Assembly: GCA_963575745.1 (NCBI GenBank) | Contig: CAUYUJ010011225.1 | Location: 718,768-782,767 of the forward strand | From: Prorocentrum cordatum | Lineage: Eukaryota; Sar; Dinophyceae; Prorocentrales; Prorocentraceae | Direction: 5' to 3' | DNA: 64,000 nt | In this document: in pieces, positions 47,341-57,337 of the stretch | How the letters are laid out: every line of letters begins with the position of its first letter | Position numbering within the stretch: position 1 is the first letter of the stretch | The notes under the pieces: model-generated | The model's database searches: none | Told to the model about the DNA's origin: nothing | Seen by the model: only the letters and a program-made list of their open reading frames with translations | Made by a program: the position numbers and the translations under genes

Positions 47341-47760
47341 GCAGGCAGGACAGGAGGACGAGGCGGGGTGGGGGGAGGGGGGGGGGGACGGGGTGCGGCA
47401 GTGGAAGGACGGAGAGATGGAGGGAGGACACTTCGGAGACACAGTGGGCATGGCGAGGATGCGAGGAGAGGCGAAGGAGGAGGCAGGGGGGGGGACAGGA
47501 CAGAGAGGAGCGACGAGTCGACGAGGCCCTGCGACAGGAGAGAGGGACAGGACAGGAGAGGCGATGGCGATGCGATGAAACCCGAGACCCGAGGCCCCGA
47601 CTCTTCAGAGTCGTCGGTCGACGCCGGCGGTCGTGCGCGCCCGCACGCGGGGAACACCAAGCGCAACGGAAGCGACGGAAGCGGCCCTGGCAGAGCGCTG
47701 CGCACGATGGAGGGAAAACAGATCACAGGCGCTCGGCTCGCTGCGATGCGCACCCTCCGC

Positions 47761-49041
47761 TCAGTACGGCTGGTACGGCTGGTGCGCGGCGCCGGCCTGG
47801 CGCGATGCGATCGCGGGTCGCGGGGCCGCGGCCGCCGCCACCGGGGCCATCAAGTCCGGGTCGGTGGCGGCGATGTCGAAGGCGTCCGCGTACCACCACC
47901 TCCAGACCTGATCAGGCCGAACGCAAAGCAGCTCACATCATCACCATCACCCACATCTGTGCAAACGCGGTCTTGCGCAACATATGGGGCGTGTGAATGC
48001 GCACCAAAACCCTGGATCGTACTCAAGACCTGTCTGGGTTTTGAATTCAATCAAAAAACGGATATGACTCAAGACCGGGTCTGCACAGACCGGGCGACGA
48101 CGGGTGGATGTGGATGCGATGTGTTCGCCCCCTCCCCACCAGCTTCCACCCTGCAGTCGAGTTGCTCGGGGTGGCGCCGTCGAACTGCCAGTCCACCTCT
48201 CCGGAGGGGGTCAGAATGTTCTCCCCCCATGTCCCGCCCACAATGCGCGCTGGGCCCACGCGGGCGATGCAGGGGCACACTGACACACTGACACACGAGG
48301 GGCGGGGGGGGAGAGTGCGTTGGGGGCGGGGGGCGGAGCGACGATGCGACGGGCGGGCCGCGCGGATCACCGCGCGGCCCGCGCGGCGCCACCCAGAAGG
48401 ATGGAGGGACATGGAGAGGAGGAGGGGGTCCTGAGGAGGAGGGAGGAGGAGGAAGGAGTCCCAGCGGAGGAGGAGGACGAGGGGGGGGGGGGGGGAGGAT
48501 GACTGAGGATGACGACCTTGCGCCAGCGCTGCAGCCGCCGACACCACCACCACGACCGGGTGCATGTGGGCTCAACCTTCACGTAGACGCCGTTGCCGAC
48601 GACCGGGGTGCCGTAGTCGACCTCAGTCCAAGAGTACCTGAGAGCGGGGTGGAATAATCATCATCCGCATCGTACCCATTGTCGTCACTATTCACATCGT
48701 TTGCGTCATCTCCCTCCTGGACTGCGTTGTGTTGTGTTGGGACCTTGGGACCAGCATTCCAGAATCTAGGGCGGACCGCCGGACAGTTGTTGGAACGGCA
48801 TTCCAAAATCTAGGCCTGAATGTTTTGGGAACGGGAGGGCGGGAGGGGGGCGGAGGGGACGGGCAGCGGGTCACCGCGAGCCGTCGGGGTTGAAGCCCTG
48901 CGAGTAGCGCTCGGACGGACTGAGCATCCCGCGGGGCGCGACACGGCCCGGCACGGCGCGCGACGTGAAGGCGCAGCCCGTGGGGCGCGTCAGTGCCAAA
49001 ATGGCTGCAGTCAACGAGCCGACATCGACAAACGACGCCAT
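47761..49041 (-). CDS. Four-exon gene, possibly CUB-like
   Basis: Model: exon 1 49041-48875, exon 2 from 48637, exon 3 about 48287-48140, exon 4 47907-47761. Exon 1 begins MASFVDVGSLTAAILALTRP, with a possible hydrophobic N-terminus, and ends before GTGACC in phase 2. Exon 2 follows CTCTCAG in the same phase (YSWTEVDYGTPVVGNGVYVK). The exon 2 donor lies in a GTGGTGGTG run and its exact base is unclear; a phase-2 site near 48550 fits the acceptor before exon 3. Exon 3 contains VGGTWGENILTPSGEVDWQF and ends STAGWKL before GTGGGG in phase 0. Exon 4 follows GATCAG in phase 0 (VWRWWYADAFDIAATDPDLM) and ends HQPYQPY, TGA. The P-x-G-x-x-x-W...G-W-K pattern of exon 3 recalls the end of CUB-like domains common in dinoflagellate proteins; that is a weak assignment. 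Confidence 0.6.
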
Positions 49042-49382
49042 CCCATACCCCAGTCAATTAATACAATGCAGGCCATGCAGGAATGTCTAGCACAACAATG
49101 ATGAACGCGTCCCTGGCACGTTTCACTCCGAGTGGTATACCCCTACCCGTGCCCTACCCCCGATGAGTCTGGATGCGCCCACACATGGCGACACATTTAT
49201 TGTGTTCACGACAAATTACTACAGATGTCCGATCTGAGTGTTGGAAGCGGAGCGGCAACAGGCACGCCACAGCAGCGCAATGCAAGATGTGACCTACTCC
49301 CACAATCACATGTGGATGCATGAGGCGCTGGCGAAGTAACTACAACATACTAGCACCGACCCTATTACATATAATGGCGCGG

Positions 49383-49715
49383 TCAATATGGTTTGGTGCC
49401 CTGACTCAACCGCACTGCGCACTGCTTGTAGTACTGCGTGCGGGTGTCCACGTCCTTACACACAGAGCGCAGCGACAAGCTGAGCGCGCGCCTCCACCCA
49501 TTGGTGTGCGCCCCGCACTTGATGCAGAAGAGCGTCGGGATCGGCATGTCGATGGCCGGGTCGAAGTAGCGATCCGCGGCGTCGACGCAGCGAAGCTCGT
49601 GCGTGACGTGGCACTTTCCGGGGAAGGTTCTGTCCAGACGGAAGTCTGTGCACGGGCGAAGCACATCTGTCAGCACAACACCACCGTACTCGGTAATGAG
49701 CCCAGGATCGATCCT
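49383..49715 (-). CDS. Exon fragment with a CxxC motif
   Basis: An open exon after an acceptor-like CCCGGCAG (exon start 49715) reading RIDPGLITEYGGVVLTDVLR, then FRLDRTFPGKCHVTHELRCV, DMPIPTLFCIKCGAHTNGWR and ending SQGTKPY before a stop at 49383. Composition and the C-I-K-C-G-A segment suggest real coding sequence with a small zinc-binding element. Its upstream exons would fall in or beyond the satellite at 50.0-51.3 kb and were not found. Function unknown. Confidence 0.5.
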   Translation of the reverse strand, partial: RIDPGLITEYGGVVLTDVLRPCTDFRLDRTFPGKCHVTHELRCVDAADRYFDPAIDMPIPTLFCIKCGAHTNGWRRALSLSLRSVCKDVDTRTQYYKQCAVRLSQGTKPY

Positions 49716-50019
49716 CTGCCGGGATCATACGGTAGGGTTGCGGCGGGCGATCACCAACGACGGTGGGCTGGCGGAACATGACGCGGATGCGACGCGGATG
49801 CGAGCCGGGCATGCCAGAATCGGGAGCGGTGACAAGTGGCCATGTGAGCCAACATGTGCTACTGGTGGCGGGGTGGACGCCCCGTCGACGCAACAATAGC
49901 TCGCGCAAGACGATATGTCAGAGCTCGCATCGATGGTCTGACACAGCGCAGGCTTCGAATCCAGTTGACGGGGCGGCACCTGATCAGACGCTACGTCGCA
50001 GATTTAGCGACATACTACT

Positions 50020-51300
50020 CTACACACATTATGTTTACCACGTCACATATGTAGTCAACTACTGCACGAATTTAATGACCTATGTCACACATTTGGTGAA
50101 GTAGTTCACATATTTGGTACGTCATGTCACACGTTTTGTGAACTACTTCACATATTAAGTGAACTAATCCACGCATTTGGTGAACTACTTCACATATTTG
50201 ATGATGTACTTCACATGTTTGGCGAATCAATTCGCAGTTTTGGTGAATTGCTTCACAGATTCTGTGGACTAATTCACGAATTTGGTGAACCAGTTCGCGG
50301 ATTTGGTGAACCAGTTCGCGGATTTGGTGAACCAGTTCACGGATTTAGTGAACTAGTTCACATATTTAATGAATTACCTCACAATTTTAGTGAACCAGTT
50401 CGCGGATTTGGTGAACTACTTCCCACATTTCGTGAATTACCTCACAGATTTTGGCGAATTCATTCACATGCGCAGTGGTACCCGTCACGTGCGTAGTGAA
50501 ATACTGGACGAACTTGGTGAACTAATTCACAGATTTGGCGAGTGACGTCACATGTTTGGTGAATCAATTCACATGTTTGGTGAACTACTTCACATGTTTA
50601 GTGAACTAGTTCACGAATTTGGTGAACTACTTCACGTATTTGGCGAGGTACCTTACATATTTGGTGAACCACTTCGCGCATTTAGTGAACTAGTTCACGA
50701 ATTTGGTGAACTAATTCACACATTTGGTGAGTTATTTCACGCATTTGGTGATTCACTTCGCATATTTAGTGAATTAGTTCACATATTTAGTGAACTACTT
50801 CACACTTATGATGAATTACGTCACGAATTTGGTGAACTAATTCACAGTTTTGGTGGAGTACCTCACATGGTTGGTGCATCAATTCACATGTTTGGTGAAT
50901 TACTTCACATATTTAGTGAACTAGTTCACGAATTTGGTGAAGTACTTCACATATTTGGCGAGTTACCGTGCATATTTGGTGAACCAATTCGCGCATTTAG
51001 TGAACTAGTTCACGGATTTGGTGAACCAATTCACACATTTGGTGAGTTACTTCGCGAATGTGGTGATTCACGTCGCATATTTAGTGAACTAGTTCACATA
51101 TTTTGTGAACTACTTCACACTTTTAATGAACTACGTCACGAATGTGGTGAACTAGTTCACAGTTTTGGCGGAGTACATCACATGGATGGTGAACTACTTC
51201 ACATGTTTTGTGAGATGCTTCACATATGTAGTGATTTACTGCGCGAATTTGGTGAACTACTTCACGTTTTTGGTGATGTACTGCACATGTGTGATGGATC
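50020..51300. repeat. 21-bp palindromic satellite with 315-bp higher-order repeat
   Basis: About 60 units of 21 bp with consensus TTTGGTGAACTAGTTCACA plus two variable bases. Each contains GTGAACTAGTTCAC or a near match, a 14-bp palindrome. From 50555 the variants recur with an exact 315-bp (15-unit) period: 50555-50869, 50870-51184, then a partial third copy from 51185. The array is AT-rich in a GC-rich setting. The plus strand is open at 50552-51370 as a heptad repeat (FGELLHM, FSELVHE, FGEPIRA), with two copies about 80 % alike in residues. I cannot tell whether it is translated. The open frame may follow from the 21-bp period and the absence of stop triplets. Confidence 0.9.
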
Positions 51301-51678
51301 ACGCGAGTGGGAAGGCGTGGGATATCTGGCGGCACTGTTGTGGCACTGGAGCACAGTCGGGCGCGCGTGACACCGTCGACGTTGAGAATGAGGGGAGGGC
51401 GGGGACGGTGGAGACGGTCGTCGAGATGGGCTCGCGCGACGCGGGGCGGTGGGTGGGGCGGGGGCGAGGAGGAGGGGGGGGGCGCGGATAGGGGGGGGTC
51501 GGCGGAGTGAGAGGGCGGGAGGCGTGGGAAGGAGGAGGGGGGGGGGACGAGGATGGAGGAGGGGTGGCGTTGAGAGCGCGCCTCCGACACATATGGCGAG
51601 CCAAGGGGCGGGGGGCCAGTGGGGGATGCAACGATGACGACGAGGAGGAGGATGATGATGACATGCTTTATTCCTTAC
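51301..51678. other. Intergenic, G-rich
   Basis: G-rich sequence with GGAGGA and GATGAT runs near the end of the zinc-finger gene. No exon supported. Confidence 0.4.
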
Positions 51679-52570
51679 TCAGAGCGGCCCGAGCTGCTCT
51701 GGCAGCGCTGCCTCCTCGCCGCTCTCCTCGAGGAGCCGCGCGGCCTCGTGCACGATGTGCATCACCGCGCCGCAGAACTCGTCCGAGAGCGACATCGTCC
51801 AGACGCCGCGGTGCAGGAGCTGCGCCACCGCGTTCGCCATCTCATCCAGGGACGCCTCGAGGCGCGGCAGGTCGGCGAGCCAGGGACGGGAGGCGCGGCA
51901 GGTCGGCGAGCCGCGCCGGGAAGTCATCGGCCCCAGGCGGCCGCATCCGCTCCATCGGCCGCGGCGGCTGCGTCGGGTCGGGCGGCCGCGTCGCCGCAGC
52001 GGCGGTGACGCCTCGGACCGACCACCGCTCCCAACGCGCCAGCGGCAACTGGAGGGCGAAGTTGCGCGATGCGGGAGCGACGGCGCGGCCAGCGACGCGG
52101 GCTGCGCCCGCGGCCGCGGCGGCGCCCGGGCTGCCAGTCCCGTGGCCAGTCCTGGAGCTGGCGGCCGGGGCGGCCGGGTGCCCCGGGTGCCCCGCTGGGG
52201 GCGGCCCGGAGGGGGGGGGGCGGGCTCGGTGGCTGGGCGGCGGCCCCAGCGGGGGCCTCGGCCCGGGCGGCCTCGGCCCACGCTTGGACTTGGCCACCAT
52301 GCCCTTGGCGCGAGCCCGGGAGCCCTGGCCCTCCTTGCCCGCGCCCTTGGCCTTGATGCCAGTGTCCGTGTCCTTGTCCTTGCCCTTGATCTGGTCCGTG
52401 TACTTGTCCTTGCCCTGGTCCTTGTTCTTGTCCTTGCCCTGGTCCGTGTCCGTGTCCTTGTCCTTGCCATGGCCCTTGTCGCCCTTGTCCTTGTTCTTGT
52501 CCTTGCCCTGGTCCGTGTCCTTGTCCGTGTCCTTGCTATGGCCCTTGTCCTTGTTCTTGTCCTTGCCCTG

Positions 52571-52601
<31 letters not shown>

Positions 52602-54883
52602 TCCAGGTCCAGGGCCCATGGGCCAGCCTTGGCCGCTGCCGCATCCTTGGCCTGGGCGGCAGCGAGCGCCGCCCCAGCTGCTGCCGCGGCGACAGACATC
52701 GCGGGCGAGGCCGTCGGCGCCGCCACATCGCGCGGCCTCCTCTTCGCGCGCGGCGTGGGTGTCGGCACGCGAGGCGGCGTCCTGGGCGCGCGCGGCCCTC
52801 CGCGGGGCGCGCCTCCGGCTCCGTAGGCCGATCTGGCCGCAAGGTCGACCGCGCTGACCGCGCCAGCGCCAGGCGGCTGAGGCTGATGATGATCAGGCTG
52901 ATGCTGACGACGGTGTGCTCCAGCTTCGGCTCCCGCATCTCGCTCAGCAGGTCGGTGGGCTTCAGCTGTGCCACCCCACACCCCCACATCTCGCACTGCA
53001 TGCTGGCCACCACGATGCTCACGATGACGTTGGACTCCAGCTCCGGCCCCCGCATCTGGCTCAGCCGGCTGCCCACGATGGTCGTCATCACGTCGGGCCC
53101 CAGCTTCGGCCCCCGCATCTCGCTCAGCATCGCGACGGGGGGGCGGCCGCCAGGGGCCCCAGCGCTCGTCGGATGACGGGCCGTCCGGCGCCGGGCTCTC
53201 TGCGCGGCGCCCCTCGCGCTCTGCCACTGCTCTGCCGCCGCGGCGCGACCGGCGCGCGCGCTTGCGCCGCGGCGCGTCGGCGTCGGCGTCGGCGTCGGCG
53301 GCGTCGGCGGCGTCGGCGTCAGCGGCGTCGGCGCCAACGCCAGCGTCGCCTGCGTCAGCGCCGGGCGACGGGCCGCCCGCGCCAGGCGCCAGCCGCGGCG
53401 CCAGCGGCGCCGCGTCCGCCGCGTCCGCCGCGTCCGCCGCGGCCGCCGCGGCCGCGACCACCAGCGGGCTGGGCGGGCCGCACTTCCCCTTCCCCGCCTT
53501 GGCGATCAGCGCGGCGGCCTCGGCCTCCTCCTCCAGCGAGGGCCCGGGCTCGCGGCGGCCGCGGCCCAGGCCCGCCATGCCGCGGCCGAGCGCCCGAGCG
53601 CCGAGCGCCGAAGCGCGGCGCGCGGGGACCTTGGCGGCCAAAACTGCAACGCAACGGATACAACAATACAGGATGATGCTGACGGGTGATGATGATGATG
53701 ATGATGACGATGATGATGATGATGATGATGATGATGATCAGGATGCTGTTGATGATTATGATGATGATGGTGATGAGGATGATGATGATAATGGCTGGCT
53801 GTCTGTCCTCCCTCCGATCCCTTCTCGCCATCTCTCCCACTCGGTGATCCGGCATTATCATCGCCCTCCATCCTCATCATGACTCATCATGCCACCGCTG
53901 ACCGCCCTCCACCTGCCTCCTCATCCCGCCTCCTCCGAGGGCCTCCCTCCTCCGGTTCCTATCCGGCCATCATCTCTCCTCCTCTCCCTCTCCATTATCA
54001 TTGCCATCGGGCGTTGGCGCGTAATCCTCCTCCGCCTCCTCCGCATCCACACCCGCTTCTCCTGCCCCCGGCATCCAACCCTCGCCCATGGAACGGGGGG
54101 CAATGGAAGGTAGGCGGGCGGGCGCGCACCGCGGAGGCCGCCGGCCGTCTGCGTCATCAGCGTCAGCCTGCTGGAGGCGCTGGTCGTGGCGCCTGGCGCC
54201 AGGCGGGCGAGGGGGGGAGGTGGGGCGGCGGCGGGGGGGGGGGCGGAGGGGGGGCGAGGGCGACGATCAAGCGACGCAGACGGGACGGGACGGGACGAGA
54301 TGACGACGGAGCGCCGATGAGACGGGGTTGAGGGGTTGAGACGATGCGGGGTCGGGCCGGGAACTTGACGAAGGGAGGACGTGGCAGGGCGGTGGCGAGA
54401 GAAGTCCAGCAGAATGCCAGGAGTATAACACTACTCTGAATATGATACGTCGAGGGATGTGCGCAGGCAGGCTCAGGAGCTCAGGAGGATAGGAGCCTCC
54501 TGCGCAGGAAGGACGACGAGACGACGATGGTGGGACCCCACGGGGAGCCCCGGCCCCGGCCCGACTCCTGACAGACCCTGCCGCCCCGCCGCCTCGCCGT
54601 CGTACAGCCACTGCCTGCGCGCCAGGCAGAGCTGGTTCCCGCCGCGACCGACGTCGGCCCAATCGCAGAGCCAGCCGTCGGCGCCGACGGCGTCCGCAGG
54701 GCGAACCATGTGCGGTGACCCAGCGAGCTGCTCTGCGACCAGCTGGCCGCACGACTCGTGGAACGTGAGCGCGCACATCGCACACTCGCGCGCTGGCTCA
54801 TCGATCTCTGCCTCGCACAAGCAGCACGCGGTGATGGTGTCAGCTTCATCGCCGCCGAGTGCCGATAATGCAAGCTCTGCCAT
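51679..54883 (-). CDS. RING/PHD-like zinc-finger protein with Lys-Asp repeat
   Basis: Exon 1 54883-54577 starts MAELALSALGGDEADTITAC. A C-x2-C, C-x2-C, H-x2-C cluster (C20/C23, C34/C37, H42/C45) is of RING or PHD type, for protein or chromatin binding. The exon ends before GTCTGT in phase 1. Exon 2 starts at 53643 after GTTGCAG in the matching phase, giving Val then LAAKVPARRASALGARALG. Exon 2 is Ala/Arg-rich, then has a Lys-Asp repeat (about 52300-52610; KGKDKDRDKDQGKDKNKDKG). A 31-bp tandem duplication at 51859-51911 shifts the frame; beyond it the helical C-terminus EASLDEMANAVAQLLHRG to EEAALPEQLGPL ends at 51679. At 52900-53130 another frame carries three LSEMRGPKL-type repeats and looks at least as protein-like, so the exact frame there is uncertain. 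Confidence 0.6.
53677..53806. repeat. (ATG)n microsatellite in an intron
   Basis: GATGAT run with small interruptions, in the intron of the zinc-finger gene just upstream of the acceptor at 53644. Confidence 0.9.
53812..54576. other. Intronic sequence
   Basis: Remainder of the intron joining the two phase-compatible exons of the zinc-finger gene. It is G-rich in the middle and contains no recognisable exon. Confidence 0.4.
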
Positions 54884-55351
54884 GCGCTTCAACCTGGGTG
54901 CAATTCCATTCACCCAACACACGTGGCTTCTCGACGCACCTGCTACCCGTCTGGGGAACAGGAGTGCCACGACACAACTATATATTATATGACAACAGGT
55001 TGAGCTCCAGCTCCGCTCCAGCTCCACAACTGATCGGCCCACGCGGGCCATGGGGCCCGGGACCGCGCGCGCCCTCCCCGACGCCCGCGCAATGCGCGCG
55101 TTGGGCAAATACCAGCCAACCTGCCCAACCAGCCAATCAACCAACCAACCAAGTACCACCTTTAACATCGCCGAATCGATCACGGCCGACCAAATCCAGC
55201 CAAACAACCGACCAACCAGCAACGCGGGGGGGGGATCTGGGGAGGAGGAGAAGGAGAAGGAGAAGGAGAAAACTGGGGAGGAGGAGGAAGAGGAAGACTG
55301 GGGAGGATGAAGACTTGAGTGTGTTGTTGAGCACGCGTGCCCCCGCATGAC

Positions 55352-56186
55352 CTCATCGTCTGCGGCTGCACCACCGTATTCACGAAGGTCTTCACCTTTT
55401 CCACGGTGTAGCCGACGTCGGGATGGATCACGCGGGCAGCGGCGAATGATCGCAATGGTGACCACCCCTGCGTAGGCCACACTGCACGGGGAGGGTCCCG
55501 GGAACAATCGATACGCACGCGGCGTCCTGTGAGCCGCGATGGGTCAATCCACTTCACGAGCACACATGCCCGTTCGCGCTCTCCGGAGGGCATGTCTTCG
55601 TCGAGCCGCATCAGAGACAGACCGCCGCCACCGATCTTGCTAGAGATCATCGCCCTGGCTCGATCCCGCAACACATCTGCCCCAGCCAGGCTGCCCTCAC
55701 ACCACAATCCGACGACCAGGGTGACGCGCGGGTCGTCGCCGACGTCGCCGCCGGCATCGCCCCCATCACTGGGTGGATCAGGTGGATGATGCGGCGGCGG
55801 CGGTGGCGGAGTTGCCGAAGCCAGGGTCGCCGGCGTTGCCTCGCGGGCAGCGTCTGCAGCCTCTGCAGCCTCCTTCGCCAATCGCTCCGCGCGAGCTGCC
55901 GCCGCGCGGGCTCTCAGCTCGACAGCGTCGAGGTCGGCCTCGTGCATTGCAGCCATCGCCGCTTCAAACTCTAGATTGTCAGGGTGGACATCCTCGCCTA
56001 AGCCCGCCTCAGCCAGTGCACTGGACCAGTCAAACCGATCCTGGAACGCCGCCTTCTTCCGAACTGCCCCCTTCTCCACGCCAGAGCGGTCAAGGAATGC
56101 TGCAACGCGTTCCGCCTCAACCCGCTGCACGAAGGCCTCATCGTCGGCGGCTGCTGCCCCTGGAACATCATGATCATAATGGCGGT
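55352..56186 (-). CDS. Coiled-coil protein exon, unknown function
   Basis: An open exon from an acceptor-like CATATCTGCAG (start 56186) to a donor GATGAG|GTCATG (end 55352). It reads DDEAFVQRVEAERVAAFLDR, KKAAFQDRFDWSSALAEAGL, then a long Ala/Glu/Arg coiled coil (LDAVELRARAAAARAERLAK), a Pro/Asp linker, and a globular end (DDPRVTLVVGLWCEGSLAGA, RERACVLVKWIDPSRLTGRR, IHPDVGYTVEKVKTFVNTVV). If the first exon is upstream, it was not found; alternatively ATG or another start near 56130 is used. Frame openness beyond 55352 comes from a GGAGGA tract. I do not recognise the family. Confidence 0.55.
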
Positions 56187-56289
56187 CTGCAGATATGCGA
56201 GATCACCAAACAAAGCTGCAGCCTGGGGCCGCCGCGGGGGCAACCGTTCGCCATCCGCAACACAGTCTGGACCCCATGATCACCCGGAG

Positions 56290-57060
56290 AATCCATGGGA
56301 GGCCCTGGCCCTGGCCATATGGTGGTCAATGGTGGTCCCTGAGATGTCCTGAACGTCTCCTGGTGGCCCTCAGGGGGGGGGCCCTGGGGCCCTGGGAAGC
56401 CTTGAGCCCGATAGGCCCCTGGGCCCTGGGAGGTCATGGCTGGCCCCTGGCCCTCTGGGCCCTCTGGGTGGCCCCTGGAAGCAGGGGTGCCCTGGGAGCA
56501 ACCCACGCAGTGACCATCTGCGGCTGGGACTTGTTGGGCCCCTCGCGCGGATCGCAGTGTCTGGCGGTGACGGGGCCGGCGAAGCCGCGGATCGCGGGGC
56601 ACGACGGTGACAAGCTGGCCAAACAAGTCATGGGGGTTGGGGGCTTCGACGAAGGGGCGGGGGGCCCCCCGACTATCGCGACCCCTCGCCCCCCCCCATT
56701 CACCCTTGCCACACGCCCAGTCTACCAGGGCAATGGTTGGTAGGGGAGGGGGGCCCTGATCAGCAGCCCGCCCCCCCCCCACCCTTCGCCGGGCCCCAAC
56801 CGCATGTATCCGGCGACTATCCTTCGGTCCTTCTCCCGATCCTGGCATGCCAACCTCCGAGACGCAATGCAGCAATGCATTCAAACCTGCTAATTGGGGG
56901 CCGTAAGACTGACTTAACCCATGACACGGAAACCGTAAACACAAACACCCCATGCGCCGCGCCCTGGGAGATCCCTGGCTGGCCTTCCGGAGGTCCCTGG
57001 GAGCGGCCCTGGGGCCCTGGGGCCCAGGGAGGCCCTAGCTGCCCTAGCCCCCCGAACATC
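56290..57060. repeat. CCCTGGG-rich degenerate repeats
   Basis: Two blocks (about 56290-56500 and 56960-57060) of units such as GGCCCTGGGGCCCTGGGAGG. The family resembles the CTTGGGGCC arrays elsewhere in word structure but with CCCTGG cores. Between them is a stretch without recognisable features. Confidence 0.6.
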
Positions 57061-57337
57061 ATGAGCCGTGGGAGGCAATGGCCCATTTGGGGTACCTTGT
57101 GGGGCCTCGACTCGATCGGGTAGTATTCTGAAAGGGGCCTTGAGCTGCGTTGCCCCCCCTCGCGAGGATCGCGGTGACTGTTTAGATAGGAATGAACCGA
57201 ATTCAATATCGCCCTGTTGAAACAAAGCACAACTACCGAAATCCAGAACATCGGTCGCGCACCGAAACTATCGTCGGGGGGTAGGGGCCCGGGGGGTCCC
57301 CGCGTGGCTGCCAGCAACAAAGCTGGTGGGGCGAGGC

